Positions 7,348-16,805 of a DNA stretch of 64,000 nucleotides are shown piece after piece. Positions within the stretch are counted from its first letter, which is position 1. Each line of letters opens with the position of its first letter. Origin of the DNA: Planctomycetota bacterium (GTDB taxonomy: Bacteria > Planctomycetota > MHYJ01 > WSZJ01 > JACPWG01); NCBI GenBank assembly GCA_016197205.1, contig JACPWG010000074.1, positions 46,150 through 110,149 of the forward strand. The letters run 5' to 3'. Both the position numbers and the translations under genes were made by a program. The notes below the pieces were generated by a model. It searched no databases, was not told the DNA's origin, and saw only the letters and a list, made by a program, of their open reading frames with translations.

Positions 7348-9462
7348 TTAATGCCCGCCCTCCGGCGAGGGAATGCGCTTGTTCAGCCGGTTCTGCTTTT
7401 CCTTGAGCCCGCGTACGATTTTCACGACTTCCATGTAGTCCTCCCACTCCCCCATCTTCCCGAGGACCTGGCGGAGGTCCTCGAGGATTTCCTTTTGTTT
7501 CTCGCCGGACTCCCCCAGCCGGCTCATCCGCTCCGGCGCCTTCGACGCGTTCGCCGCCTGCGTGAGCTGATTGGTGACCTCCGGCGACTTCGTCTCGGAA
7601 TCCCCCTTGAGCGTGTCCCGCATCGACGAGAGCTTCTCGCGGCTCGTGACGTCCCACAGCCGGTTCTGTTCCACGTCCTTGAGGATCTCGTCTAGCGCAT
7701 GAGCCAGGCGCTCGAGCCGCTGGGAAACCTGTCGCTGGGAGGTCGCTGCGCTCGCGATGCTTTGCCGCTCCGCGCGCTCCAACGTGTCCTTGGTCCCGAG
7801 GAGCTCCTGCAGTCGCAGCACCCCCCGCCGCTCCTCCTCCGGGTAGGCGGCGAGCTTCTGCAGGTCCTCCTTGACGCGCATGCGCTGCTCGTCGAGTTGG
7901 GTCGACAGTGCATCCTTGCTGATCACCGTGAACAGGAACTGCCGGCTTCGCGTGACGTTCGCCTGCGGGGCTTCGTTCGTGTCCTCCGCCTCGACCCGGT
8001 AGCTGATGACGTCCCCCTCCTTCGCCTTGATCGAAGTGAGGTCGAACTCATAGGTCGAATCGATCTTGCGCGTGCCGTACTCGGCGGAGTTGTTGGTGGG
8101 GTCAAACTGAATCGTCACCTCGGGGGGCTTCTCCCCCGCCACGAACTTGTGGACGAGCGAGATCCTGCGGATCCCGTAGTCGTCGGTCACGGCGGCGCGA
8201 ATGGGGACGACGGCCGCCGGCGTCACGTACTTGTCGACGCCCGGCTCCAGCACTTTCACGGTCGGGGCGTTGTCGACGAGCGCCTTGATCGTGTAGCGCA
8301 CGGGCTCCTTGTTCTTCAGCCCGTTGGTCGCCTTCGCTTCGAGGGTGTATTCCGAATCGCGTTCGACGTTCACCGCGCCGAGCAGGAGCCGGGGTGCGCC
8401 GGACGCGTCCGGGGTGACGGCGAGGGTAACGGCCTCCTGCGCCTGCCCCGCGCGGCCGAGGAGGAGGCGGCCGGACTCGATCGGGATGTTGACGCTGATG
8501 CGCAAGGAGGCGCGCGTGCCGATCGGCACGCGGAGGTTGCCGCCCTCTTCCGGTTTTTCCTTCGGGGTGTCCGCGAGGCCCGTGTAGCGCGGGTAGGAAA
8601 AGAACGCCTGGACCCGTTCGACGCGGGGCGGGATCAGGACCTGGATCTCGCGCCAGGGGGTCTCGTCGTCACCCCCCTGGACGCTTACCGAGAAGCCTTC
8701 GGTCACTTTCGGGAACTCGTGCCGGAACTCCTGGCGGTCGGCGAGGCGCGTCATCCGATGCTGCTCCTCGACGCCGGACGCGAAGCGGCAGCGCAGGTAG
8801 GCCTTGGACGGGAAGCCCTGGGAGGCGGTGACGGAGATGCGTACGTCATCCCCCTTGGCGACGACCGTCGGCAATTCCACGAGCAGGATGGTTTTCTGGG
8901 GCCACTTCATCGAGCCGCCGAACAGCCGATTGATGTAGATGCCGGCGTAGGTGCTCCAGCAGAGCCCGGAGACGAGAAGGCAGACGACGCCGGTGGCCGC
9001 CAGATAGGTGAGGCGGCGGGGCACGCTGGGCAGGAGGATCGAAGCGAAGTCCAGGTCTCGCGAAGCGCGCACGGTCTCCACCGCGAGGGCCTTCACCATG
9101 TCCGGCGAGCTGAACCGGTCATTCTTCATCCGCAGGAGCTGCACCGTGCTGATGAGCCGGTCGCGGAGGCCCGGGAACTGCGCCTCGAGCCGGCCGGCGA
9201 TGTCGTCGTCCGAGAGCGCGGCGCGCTGCGGGTAGCGGATGTACCGGAGGTAGGCGAAGCCTAGGCCCGCGAGGCCGAGGACGAGGAACAGGAGTCGAAC
9301 GGCGCGCGGCACGTTGGGGATGCCGAAGTCGACGACGAAGGTCGCCGCGACGAAGCCGGACGCCCAGAGGACGAGGGAGGCCACGCCGTGCTGGAGATAA
9401 AGACGGCGCACCGCGCCGCGCAGGTCGGTAAGCCGCTGGGCGATCTGGTCGATGGAAGCCAT
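7348..9462 (-). CDS. DUF4175-family membrane protein
   Basis: A 704-aa protein with two N-terminal membrane segments (~26-47 and ~53-72) and a third at ~158-178. A large extracytoplasmic beta-rich region follows (~190-540), with Ig-like blocks such as YTIKALVDNAPTVKVLEPG and VTDDYGIRRISLVHKF. A charged coiled-coil tail (~540-704) ends the protein. This layout matches the DUF4175 family common in Planctomycetota. GGAG lies ~5 nt before the ATG at 9462. It is the first gene of the envelope cluster that continues with the two coiled-coil proteins and the prenyltransferase-fold protein. The molecular role is unknown; a scaffold tethering the secreted coiled-coil partners is inference. Confidence 0.85.
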   Translation of the reverse strand: MASIDQIAQRLTDLRGAVRRLYLQHGVASLVLWASGFVAATFVVDFGIPNVPRAVRLLFLVLGLAGLGFAYLRYIRYPQRAALSDDDIAGRLEAQFPGLRDRLISTVQLLRMKNDRFSSPDMVKALAVETVRASRDLDFASILLPSVPRRLTYLAATGVVCLLVSGLCWSTYAGIYINRLFGGSMKWPQKTILLVELPTVVAKGDDVRISVTASQGFPSKAYLRCRFASGVEEQHRMTRLADRQEFRHEFPKVTEGFSVSVQGGDDETPWREIQVLIPPRVERVQAFFSYPRYTGLADTPKEKPEEGGNLRVPIGTRASLRISVNIPIESGRLLLGRAGQAQEAVTLAVTPDASGAPRLLLGAVNVERDSEYTLEAKATNGLKNKEPVRYTIKALVDNAPTVKVLEPGVDKYVTPAAVVPIRAAVTDDYGIRRISLVHKFVAGEKPPEVTIQFDPTNNSAEYGTRKIDSTYEFDLTSIKAKEGDVISYRVEAEDTNEAPQANVTRSRQFLFTVISKDALSTQLDEQRMRVKEDLQKLAAYPEEERRGVLRLQELLGTKDTLERAERQSIASAATSQRQVSQRLERLAHALDEILKDVEQNRLWDVTSREKLSSMRDTLKGDSETKSPEVTNQLTQAANASKAPERMSRLGESGEKQKEILEDLRQVLGKMGEWEDYMEVVKIVRGLKEKQNRLNKRIPSPEGGH

Positions 9463-9647
9463 GGATGCTCCATGCGGTAGTTAGATCCTGCGCCCGCCTA
9501 GCACCACAACGCTAGAAGAGTGGGGCCTTCGAGCCCAACTGATTCGTAGTTCCGCCTTTGGGCGGGGCTGCCAACCAAGGGCGGACCGGAGTGAGGGATA
9601 CCCCAGGCCTCGCACCCGCGTTCGATTTTGGTCGCGGCGCTGCCGCC

Positions 9648-10994
9648 TCAGGGGCGATCGATGACCTCGACGCGCACGGGGGCGGTCGTAAGGACACCCC
9701 GCCAAGCCTCCAGACGATCCCCCGCTGCGTTGGAGCTTGCATAGGACGCGGAGAGCGTGTAGGTCCCAGCCGACGGGAAGAGGTCGGTGAGGGCGCACTG
9801 CACGTCGTAACTCTGCCCCTTGCGCAGGAGGACCATCCCCTTTTCCCGCGGATACGAAGCCTGTTCAACCGGCCGATAGGCGTTCATGCGCACTTGAAAG
9901 GTGGTTCCATCCGGTCTCGTGACGTTCAACAAATAGTAGGAAGCGGCGTCGGAGAGGGAGTGGACCCAGAGCGCGGAGTTCGGATTGGTCAAGCGGATGC
10001 GGGCGGTCACGGGGGATTGGACGTGGCAGGGGGCGGGTTGGATGGCGAGGTCGAGGGCGGGGTCCTGGTAGAGGGCGGCGCGCGTCTCGGGGTCGGAAGG
10101 GTCGGCTGGTTCGGTGCCGGCGGCCGGCGACGGTGCGGTTGCCAGGGTGGCGAGGGATCTTTGTCCGGCCGAGAGCCACACTTCTCCCAACTGATTTCGG
10201 AAGCTGACTTTGCCTTCCGTGACGGTCACCAGGGTCCCTCGCGGGGTCACCCGCATGCGGAAACGTGTCCCGACCACGCGCACGACGCCGGCCGCGGACT
10301 CGACACAAAAGTCTCGCCCGGTCGGTCGGATTTGAGCATACAGTTCCCCCTCCTCGAGTACGACCCTGCGGGCACCCTCCATCCGGCACCGGCTGAGCCC
10401 GTCCAAACGGAGAAGCCCCACGTCCGGCAGCTCGAGTACGGTCGACGAGCCCACGTCAGCGGAGATGCCCTCGATGCTGCCGAGCGCGTCTCCGGGTGAG
10501 GAGGCGATGCCCTCGGCGTGCTCGACGGAGGTGCGGAGAAGGGGGAGTCCGGCGAAGCCGGGGTGATAGCTCTGGATGCGGGCTGCGGCGGAGAGGGGGG
10601 AGCCGGAGTGGGGGGATAATGTTCGGGACGGGAATTGCGCGGTGAGTGTCGGGAGGAGGAAGACCAGGACGGAAGCCGCGGCGAGGGCGAAAACGATGGC
10701 ACCTCCCGGCCGCAGCCAACGTCGTGCGGCGACCTGCCTGGCGGGGGCGCGAGGTGCGACCGCCTCAACCGCGGCCGTTTGCTCGACGAGGCGCATCAAG
10801 GCGGGCAGACACTGAGGAGATGCGGAGACAGAGGGGGCACTGCGTAGGAATTGAAAAGTCTCTGTGTACGAACGAGAAAGGGAACTGCAATCCACACAAC
10901 CGACCAGATGCCGCTTCACCGCTTCGGTCGTGGTGGCATCGCTTTCCCCCCGCGTCGCCGCCACGATTTCCGAGCGTACCTCTTCACAGGTCAT
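9648..10994 (-). CDS. Anti-sigma factor with zinc finger and FecR domain
   Basis: The start is set at the ATG at 10994 (MTCEEVRSEIVAATRG) because GGAGG lies 8 nt upstream; this gives 448 aa. The N-terminus has the zinc-binding HxxxCxxC of anti-sigma factors (KRHLVGCVDC, near residues 27-36). One membrane segment follows (~98-116, GAIVFALAAASVLVFLLP). The periplasmic part contains a FecR-like domain (~190-280: VVLEEGELYAQIR, RVVGTRFRMRV, VTVTEGKVSFRN) and a C-terminal beta domain. Such proteins bind an ECF sigma factor in the cytoplasm and sense a periplasmic signal. No sigma-factor gene is adjacent, which is unusual. Confidence 0.8.
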   Translation of the reverse strand: MTCEEVRSEIVAATRGESDATTTEAVKRHLVGCVDCSSLSRSYTETFQFLRSAPSVSASPQCLPALMRLVEQTAAVEAVAPRAPARQVAARRWLRPGGAIVFALAAASVLVFLLPTLTAQFPSRTLSPHSGSPLSAAARIQSYHPGFAGLPLLRTSVEHAEGIASSPGDALGSIEGISADVGSSTVLELPDVGLLRLDGLSRCRMEGARRVVLEEGELYAQIRPTGRDFCVESAAGVVRVVGTRFRMRVTPRGTLVTVTEGKVSFRNQLGEVWLSAGQRSLATLATAPSPAAGTEPADPSDPETRAALYQDPALDLAIQPAPCHVQSPVTARIRLTNPNSALWVHSLSDAASYYLLNVTRPDGTTFQVRMNAYRPVEQASYPREKGMVLLRKGQSYDVQCALTDLFPSAGTYTLSASYASSNAAGDRLEAWRGVLTTAPVRVEVIDRP

Positions 10995-11288
10995 GGATGC
11001 CCTCCGTGGAGGAGTATGAGACAGCTCGACATCCCCACCGAATGACCCATCCGAGACCAAGCCAGACGTTCAAAGAACAAGCCTCGACTTCCCGAAGCGG
11101 TACAACAGCGTGGCTTAAAGAAAGGTTGTCGCTTTTCTCAGCATTTTTTTGGCAGGGTTCGGGCGCGCCGGATCGTCCTCGTGGAGCAAAGGACACGCGT
11201 CACACCGGCACCCGTTGCGGCAGGGCTACGCGCCGTGGAGCCCTGCACAAGCGGGAACGTGGGCCGCGAAGGCCCGCTGCGCCCCGGT

Positions 11289-11702
11289 CTACCGCCAACC
11301 CCCGCCCACCCAAACGTGGAGCGAGCCCCGACGTTCCCAGTGCCCGGGATAGAACACCGTGTACTTGCCGACGGGCCGGGTCCAATGGCCCTGGTGCCAG
11401 CGCCAGCCGTTGCGTCCGTACACCCAGTTGCCCTCGACCCAGATGGCGCCCGCGAACGGGGGTGGCGTCCGGAATTCGACCAGGGGGGCGGGAGGGGGCG
11501 CGGGGGCTTCGGCGAGCTCACACTCCTGCAGCACGATGCCGGGGGCCACCTCTGTCGTGGTCTGCTGGACCACAATGGCGCCCGGGGGCGGCGCCGGTTC
11601 AACGTATCGGGGCCCACGGTGGTCCCGGACTACGACCGTGCCGTTGCAGCCGGCCGCCAGGAGACTCGCGCCCAGCGTGGCAAGAAGGATCGGCTTCTTC
11701 AT
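11289..11702 (-). CDS. WXXGXW-repeat lipoprotein
   Basis: The start is at MKKPILLATLG (ATG at 11702), giving 137 aa with a type II signal peptide and lipobox LLAAGC. The C-terminal half carries repeated Trp/Gly/His motifs (IWVEGNWVYG, WRWHQGHWTRP, FYPGHWERRG), as in the YXWQXGXWXXXP family. A Pro-rich linker (APAPPPAP) separates the halves. Likely an outer-membrane lipoprotein; the family has no firm function. It stands alone, with no obvious operon partner. Confidence 0.75.
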   Translation of the reverse strand: MKKPILLATLGASLLAAGCNGTVVVRDHRGPRYVEPAPPPGAIVVQQTTTEVAPGIVLQECELAEAPAPPPAPLVEFRTPPPFAGAIWVEGNWVYGRNGWRWHQGHWTRPVGKYTVFYPGHWERRGSLHVWVGGGWR

Positions 11703-11845
11703 GGACAGCGTACTCCCATGTAGCAGGAAGGACTGGAACGAAGGGCCCGAAAAAAAACCCATGCAGTTCGGAAACCAGGGGGTTCCTCGGGAGAAGGCTC
11801 AAGGCTCAAGGCTCAATTTTCAGACAAGGCTCAAAGTTCAAGGCT

Positions 11846-12036
11846 CAGTACGCTCCACGGAAGTCGGCGACCAACAGGCGAACGCAAGTTTGGCCGCCCG
11901 CGAGGCGCAGTAACGGAGGACTACGGCGAGCGAGCGCAACGGCCTGCGCCCCGAAGCGCCGCAGCGCGAAGGGGGGACGCGGGCGGCCAAAATCGCCGAG
12001 CAAATGGGTCACCCAACTCTGTGGGGCGGTACTCAG
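11846..12036 (-). mobile_element. MITE-like element, copy B
   Basis: A full-length copy in inverted orientation relative to copy A. The ends are CAGTACGCTCCACGGAAGTC and, at the other side, GTGGGGCGGTACTCAG. It shares with copy A the extra GC-rich insert (GCGCCCCGAAGCGCCGC). It lies between the lipoprotein start and the amidase stop. Confidence 0.8.
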
Positions 12037-12108
12037 AGTCCGCGATCCCATGCCCGGGCTACGTTCCGGGGTGGTCATCGAGAATCAAACCTGGAGCCTG
12101 GTCTGAGT

Positions 12109-12177
12109 TTTGAAACTGGAGCATTGAGAATTCATCTCGCCCCCCTGCGCTTCAACGAGCAAGTTACTTTCTTACGG
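12109..12177 (+). repeat. 70-bp repeat, copy 2
   Basis: This matches 7274-7343: TTTTGAAACTGGAGCATTG, then ATTCAT, TCGCCCC and AACGAGCAAG. As at the first site it is directly downstream of a MITE copy. Confidence 0.65.
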
Positions 12178-12180
12178 GCC

Positions 12181-12861
12181 CTAAGGGGTTCGCCGACTCG
12201 GTTCGTCCGGCGTCGTCACGAGTCTCATGAAACGGGGCCAGTCGAAGAATCGCCCCGGGTCGGTGTGATGGTGTCGGCCGCCCTTTTTCGACGGATCCTC
12301 AGGGTCGGGAACTTCGGCGTGGCCGAGAATACCCTGCCGGGTCATGGGGATGCCGTAGGCTTTGCAGAGCCAGCGGACCAGGCCGGCGGAAGCCCTGTAC
12401 TCGGCGTCCGTCCAGAGGTTGCGATCGGCGAAGCCGGAGTGCTCGATCCCGATGGAATGGAGGTTCACGTCGTGGTTGCCCGCGTGCCAAGCGACGTCGG
12501 CGTCCGCGACCATCTGGGTGATGGCGCCGTCGTAGTCGATGACGTAGTGGGCGCTGACATGCGAGCGCGGATTCTGGAACCAACGGATGGCGCCGGCCGC
12601 GACGCCCTCGATGTCGTGGATGACGATCTGCGTGATCTCGCGCTGGGCGGGGGCGGCGCCGCCGACGTGGCCTGCGGTCTTTTCGTAGTTGGACGTGCAG
12701 GCCGGCACCCACCGGCAGGGGGGTCGCGCGCCCGCACGCGGATCCACGCCCGGCGTGGACGAGCAACCGGCGCTCAGGCCGCCTGCGGCGAGCGCGACCG
12801 CGATCAGCAGCCGGACCGCGAGCGGCTTTTCGGTCCGTCCCGAAGGTGGAGAGACTCCCAC
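12181..12861 (-). CDS. N-acetylmuramoyl-L-alanine amidase (Amidase_2 fold), lipoprotein
   Basis: The frame is open to 13038, but that start lies inside a MITE. I prefer the GTG at 12861, which gives ~226 aa with a lipoprotein signal (LLIAVALAAGGLSAGC). Residues ~70-210 form a T7-lysozyme/PGRP-type amidase: zinc ligands are the His of IVIHDIEG, the first His of GHAEVPDPED, and the Asp of HHHTDPGRFFDW. The segments HVSAHYVIDYDG, VAWHAGNH and IGIEHSG are typical. It would cleave the amide bond between muramic acid and the stem peptide, probably for peptidoglycan turnover. The start codon is uncertain. Confidence 0.8.
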   Translation of the reverse strand: MGVSPPSGRTEKPLAVRLLIAVALAAGGLSAGCSSTPGVDPRAGARPPCRWVPACTSNYEKTAGHVGGAAPAQREITQIVIHDIEGVAAGAIRWFQNPRSHVSAHYVIDYDGAITQMVADADVAWHAGNHDVNLHSIGIEHSGFADRNLWTDAEYRASAGLVRWLCKAYGIPMTRQGILGHAEVPDPEDPSKKGGRHHHTDPGRFFDWPRFMRLVTTPDEPSRRTP

Positions 12862-13285
12862 GTCCGCGCGTGCCCCTTGGGAGGAAGAGTCTTGCGGCTC
12901 GACAAGCAATACGCCGATTGGAATGGGGGTTCTAGCAAGTCCAGCGGGAGAAGTCAAGGCTTGAGCGCGGTGGCGGGCCCACGAAGCCCGGCGGCGCCGG
13001 CCTTCCTGCACCTGCTGCGTCCCTGAGTACCGCCCCACAGAATTGGGTGACCAATTTCCTCGGCGATTTCGGCCGCCTGCTTCGTTGCGCTCCCTCGACG
13101 TAGTTCTCCGTTACTACGCCTCGCTCGCGCGCCTCGCGGGCGGCCGAACTTGCCTTCGGCTATTGGTCACCGACTTCCGTGGAGCGGTACTGAGTGGTTC
13201 CGATGCACAGTCCTGACGCGAGAGAGCCGCCACCAAACTCGGACGCGGACGCGACGCCCGCAACCCTCCCCTCCCCCGTCCTCGA
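12862..13285. other. Intergenic region with MITE copy C
   Basis: Apart from the MITE and the amidase ribosome site region I see no gene or terminator. Confidence 0.6.
13024..13194 (+). mobile_element. MITE-like element, copy C
   Basis: The cleanest 171-bp copy. The left end TGAGTACCGCCCCACAG and the inverted right end CTCAGTACCGCTCCACGG align over ~28 bp to GGTGACC. Copy E (43785-43954) is nearly identical to it. Confidence 0.85.
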
Positions 13286-15415
13286 CTACTCGCCCCCCAG
13301 CCGCACTTCACCGTCCACGATCACCCACCGCACCTTGCCCTTCCAGAGCGTCTTGGGCACGTCGAGTCGCACCTCCGGCGCGAGCACGACGACGTCCGCG
13401 AGGAAGCCCGGCGCCAGCTTGCCCAGCTCCGCCTCGCGGCCGAGCGCGTAGGCCGGGCCCTCGGTGTAGGCGCGCACCGCCTCTTCGATGCTGAGGGCCT
13501 GGGACACGTTCCAGCCCCCGCGCGGCCGGCCGTCCGCGTCCTGCCGCGTGCACGCGACCGCCAGGCCCTCGAGGGGGTTCGCCGTCACCACCGGCCAGTC
13601 CGAGCCGAAGGCGAGGCGCGCGCCGGCGTTCGCGAGCGAGCGCCAGGCGAAGGCCGCCGGCAGGCGCTCCAGACCGACCGCCTGCGCGAACGCGCCGTCG
13701 CCGGAGGCCTGGCCCGCCGGGTCGGCGTGCAGAGGCTGCATCGACGCGGTCACGCCGAGCTGCGCGAAGCGCGGCATGTCGGCCGGGTCCACCACTTCGA
13801 TGTGCTCGATCCGGTCGCGGGCCGCGAAGTCCGGGTGCTCCGCTTTCGCATGTTCGATCGCGTCGAGCGACAGCCGGACCGCCGCGTCACCGATCGCGTG
13901 CAGCGCCACCGAAAAGCCGGCGCCGTGCGCCCGCGCGACCAGCCGGTCGAGGCGCGCCGGCGTGAAGCAGGGCTTGCCTCGATGCTGGCCGCCGGCGTAC
14001 GGCTTCAACAGGTAGGCGGTCTTCGACTCGATCACCCCGTCGACGAAGCCCTTCAGGAAGCCCAGGCGGAGGAAGGGGTCGTTGTATTTTTTTCGCGCGG
14101 CGATGGAGTCCGCGAGGCTGCCTTCGAGCGCGGGCGAGACCGAGACGCGGATCGGCAGCTCGTGTCGGGCGCGCAGCGCGGCGTAGTCGTCGAAGGTTTC
14201 GGTGTCGCTCGGGACGTCGTCCGCGGAAGTGATTCCCCACTCGAGGCACTGCCGCAGCGCCGCGGCCAGGGAGCGCAGGCGCGTCTCGCGGTCGGGCTCC
14301 GGCACCACCACGTCGATCACGCCGTAGGCGTCCTCGAGGAGCGTCCCCTGCGGCGTCTTGCCGTCCGCCTCGCGGACGATCTTGCCGTTCGACGGATCGG
14401 CCGTCCGCGCGGTCACCTTCGCGAGCTGGAAGGCCCGCGTGTTCGCCCACCCCGCGTGACCGTCGCTGCTCTCGAGCAGGACCGGGCGGTCGGGCACGAC
14501 GCTGTCCAGGTCCTTGCGCGAAGGGTAAGTACCGCGCGGGACGATGCCGTACTGCCAGCCGCGGCCGAGGATCCAGCGGTTGGCGGGGTGGTCGTCGGCG
14601 AAGCGCTTCACGGCGGCGAGCGCGCCCGCGAGGGTGGTTTCGTTGTCGAGGACCACGCCGAGGCCGGCCTCGCCGCCGGAGAGGAGGTGCATGTGCGCAT
14701 CGTGGAAGCCGGGGAGGACGTGCGCGCCGTCGGCATCGAGGACGCGTGCGCCGGGCGAGGCGTGGGCGCGGAGCTGCACGTCGGCGCCGACCTCGGCGAT
14801 GCGGTGGTCGCGAATGAGGAGCGCGGTCGCGCCGTCGGGCGCGCCGAAGATCCGGCCGTGGACGACGAGCAGCTCGGCGGCGGCGGGCGTGAGCGTCTCT
14901 TCTCCGCGGTCGATGACCCGGCGGTCGCGCAGCAGCCGCCACTTGCCGTGGAGCGCGCCGCCGGGCGCGGCGACGTAGACGCCCCGGAGGACGACGGGCC
15001 CGGCGGAGCGGCCGTCGAGGGCGTCGGTGAAGCCGCCGGCGGACCAGGGCGCCTCGAACCGCCAGCCGTCGATGCGCCGCTCGAGCGTGCCCTCGAGGTG
15101 GACGCCGTTCCCGCGGTCAAGGGCGAGGTGGAGGTCCCCGCTGCCGCCGCCGTCGGGCTCCGCGGCGAGCGTGGCCGCGCCGGCGTAGGCGCCGTGTTCG
15201 TCGCTCTTGCCTTCGAGGCGGAACGCCCCGGGCGCGGGCGCGGCGGCCGGCCGCCCCGTGGTCGGTACGCGTGCGGGTGCCGGCGTCGGCTGCGCGGCGA
15301 GGAGGGCCGCCCAGGCGAGGACCGGCAGCACGACGGCCGCGAGCACGCGCCTAGGGTGAATACCGTAGTCGCGCCGCGGCGGCGCCGCGTGGAGCGAAGG
15401 AGCGGGACGAATCAC
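13286..15415 (-). CDS. Secreted YtcJ-like amidohydrolase
   Basis: A 709-aa protein. An N-terminal membrane anchor or signal (~22-40, VLAAVVLPVLAWAALLA) precedes a ~140-residue beta-rich extra domain, then a metal-dependent amidohydrolase of the YtcJ group (Amidohydro_3). Metal and active-site residues visible are HDAHMH, the His of SVALHAIGD, the His of RIEHIEVV and the Asp of FGSDWPV. Substrate cannot be told; family members hydrolyse amide-type bonds. The N-terminal domain (about 65-200) is not part of the usual enzyme. The gene is apparently monocistronic, with copy C of the MITE just downstream. Confidence 0.85.
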   Translation of the reverse strand: MIRPAPSLHAAPPRRDYGIHPRRVLAAVVLPVLAWAALLAAQPTPAPARVPTTGRPAAAPAPGAFRLEGKSDEHGAYAGAATLAAEPDGGGSGDLHLALDRGNGVHLEGTLERRIDGWRFEAPWSAGGFTDALDGRSAGPVVLRGVYVAAPGGALHGKWRLLRDRRVIDRGEETLTPAAAELLVVHGRIFGAPDGATALLIRDHRIAEVGADVQLRAHASPGARVLDADGAHVLPGFHDAHMHLLSGGEAGLGVVLDNETTLAGALAAVKRFADDHPANRWILGRGWQYGIVPRGTYPSRKDLDSVVPDRPVLLESSDGHAGWANTRAFQLAKVTARTADPSNGKIVREADGKTPQGTLLEDAYGVIDVVVPEPDRETRLRSLAAALRQCLEWGITSADDVPSDTETFDDYAALRARHELPIRVSVSPALEGSLADSIAARKKYNDPFLRLGFLKGFVDGVIESKTAYLLKPYAGGQHRGKPCFTPARLDRLVARAHGAGFSVALHAIGDAAVRLSLDAIEHAKAEHPDFAARDRIEHIEVVDPADMPRFAQLGVTASMQPLHADPAGQASGDGAFAQAVGLERLPAAFAWRSLANAGARLAFGSDWPVVTANPLEGLAVACTRQDADGRPRGGWNVSQALSIEEAVRAYTEGPAYALGREAELGKLAPGFLADVVVLAPEVRLDVPKTLWKGKVRWVIVDGEVRLGGE

Positions 15416-15453
15416 GCGGAGGCCTCCTTTGGGGACTTGGGGTGCCCGGGATT

Positions 15454-16216
15454 CTATCCCGTGTGCGCCGGCCGCGACAAGGGAAAAGCCGCTGGGGGCA
15501 TTGCGGACTTGGTGGTTGAGGTGACCGAGCGGAAACCCTGCGGAAAGTGCTTGGCGAATCCCGGGTGGCGTCGGAGCGGTCGCGCCTCCAGTTCGGTGCG
15601 GAGGGCCACGAGAACCGCGGGACTCTTCTCGACCAGCCCCAGGAGAGTGCGAAATGCCCGCTCAGGCGACGCCTTCCAGCCCGCGAGAACTCTCCAGAAT
15701 TCGGCGAAGTTCTCGTTGAGATCCTGCGCGCGCTTCCACAGCGGCGCCGCCGCCGCGTCGCGGCCGCTTCGCTCGCAGTTCGCAGCGATTTCGCTGAGAT
15801 AGGCCCATTGTGCCCAGTACTTGGCCAGCCCCGATCCATTCGCGGCCGCGGTCAGCTTCTCGAATGCCGCGGTAAAGTGGCGACGGCCCTTCTCCTTGTT
15901 TTTCGTTTCCCAATCCAGGCGGGCCAGGAGTCCTAGCATAAGTCCCAAACACGACATGTGATCAGAGTCGTCGGGCTTCAAGAGGACAGCCTTTTGCAGT
16001 TCTTCACAGGCCGTAGCCGCGTGGCGGCAAGCGACCTTGGGGCGACCCAGCTCCCATTCGAGCCATGCCCGTTCGCTGGCAGCCTCACCCTGGTTTCGCC
16101 AAGCGAGCGCATTCTTCGGGTTAAGCTGAATGGACCTCTGCACTTTCTCGCGTGCCTCCTTCGAGAATTCCCTCGCGGCGGACACGTCTCCGGAGGCGGT
16201 CCCCACCGCCGATCGG
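15454..16216 (-). pseudogene. TPR-like C-terminal remnant of a KGGVGR-type ATPase gene
   Basis: The ~250-residue frame contains helical-repeat sequence (REKVQRSIQLNPKNALAWRN, LQKAVLLKPDD, LWKRAQDLNENFAEFWRVL) as in the TPR tails of these ATPases. Upstream of about 16216 the same frame turns into low-complexity Ser/Pro text that is the shifted reading of the ATPase gene. The simplest reading is one ancestral gene with an internal deletion and frameshift. An independent small TPR gene without a good start is the alternative. Confidence 0.5.
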
Positions 16217-16738
16217 ATAGCCGAATGCGTCAGAGAAGGGGACGCGTTGCATGACCCCGGCATACTTGTCGTCGACGCGGCCGGCGGGGAGGAGTTCGAG
16301 GGCACCCACGCGTCGGTGAGGGGGGTACTGGGGCAGGGCGGCCGACAGTCGCGCCAACAGGTCTGCGTTCTTGGGGGCCGGGGCCGGGAGGGACCGGATC
16401 GCGGCGGCGACGCGGCCCGCGAGGTCCCGCACGTACGTGGGGTGCAACGGCCGCTTCGATTTTGCCGCGTGGAGCAGATCCTCGATGACGCCCGTCACGA
16501 TCTCGGCGAACCCTTCGCCGGACTGAAGCTGTTCCCTATCGAGGTGAGATACCGTGATGCCGGGTGCCTCGAGGTCGGCGTCCACCATCAATACGGGCCT
16601 GCGCTCGGTTGCGAGACGATTGGCAACCGCGACCAGGGCCATGCTTCGCCCGAGCCCACACTTGAACGAGTAGAAGGTGACGACTTTCGGTCGGGCGACG
16701 GTCGGCGTGTCAACAGTGGCCGGAGTCTTGTCGGTCAT
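16121..16738 (-). pseudogene. KGGVGR-motif variant ATPase, N-terminal fragment
   Basis: Reading from the ATG at 16738 (MTDKTPATVDT), residues ~20-55 match the start of P-loop ATPases with the FYSYKGGVGRSMALANVA signature, here degenerate (FYSFKCGLGRSMALVAVA), followed by the Walker-A' type MVDADLEAPG. The homologous part ends near residue 175; then the frame reads Arg-rich nonsense to a stop. The Walker B and LIDSRTG-like region expected next is missing. Such ATPases are known from NTP-dependent conflict systems. It lies 68 nt downstream of the 254-aa gene. The altered P-loop and missing half argue that it is inactive. Confidence 0.6.
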
Positions 16739-16805
16739 GCGACTCGCCTGAGAAGCGATGAAGTGGTTACTGCACGAACATGACAAAATTTTCGGACCGC
16801 CGCCG

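Larger units (their letters stand above)
11703..12180. other. Intergenic region with repeats
   Basis: No gene is seen. It holds short AAGGCTCAAGG words (11797-11848), MITE copy B and the 70-bp repeat copy 2 (12109-12177). Confidence 0.7.

Noticed and set aside
12862..13038. Upstream ATG start for the amidase
   Set aside because: It lies inside MITE copy C and would bury the lipoprotein signal; an internal GTG fits better.
13727..15802. Very long open frame on the plus strand opposite the amidohydrolase
   Set aside because: It is an antisense shadow of a high-GC gene; the translation is Arg/Ala/Val-rich without domains, while the minus-strand frame has full amidohydrolase motifs.
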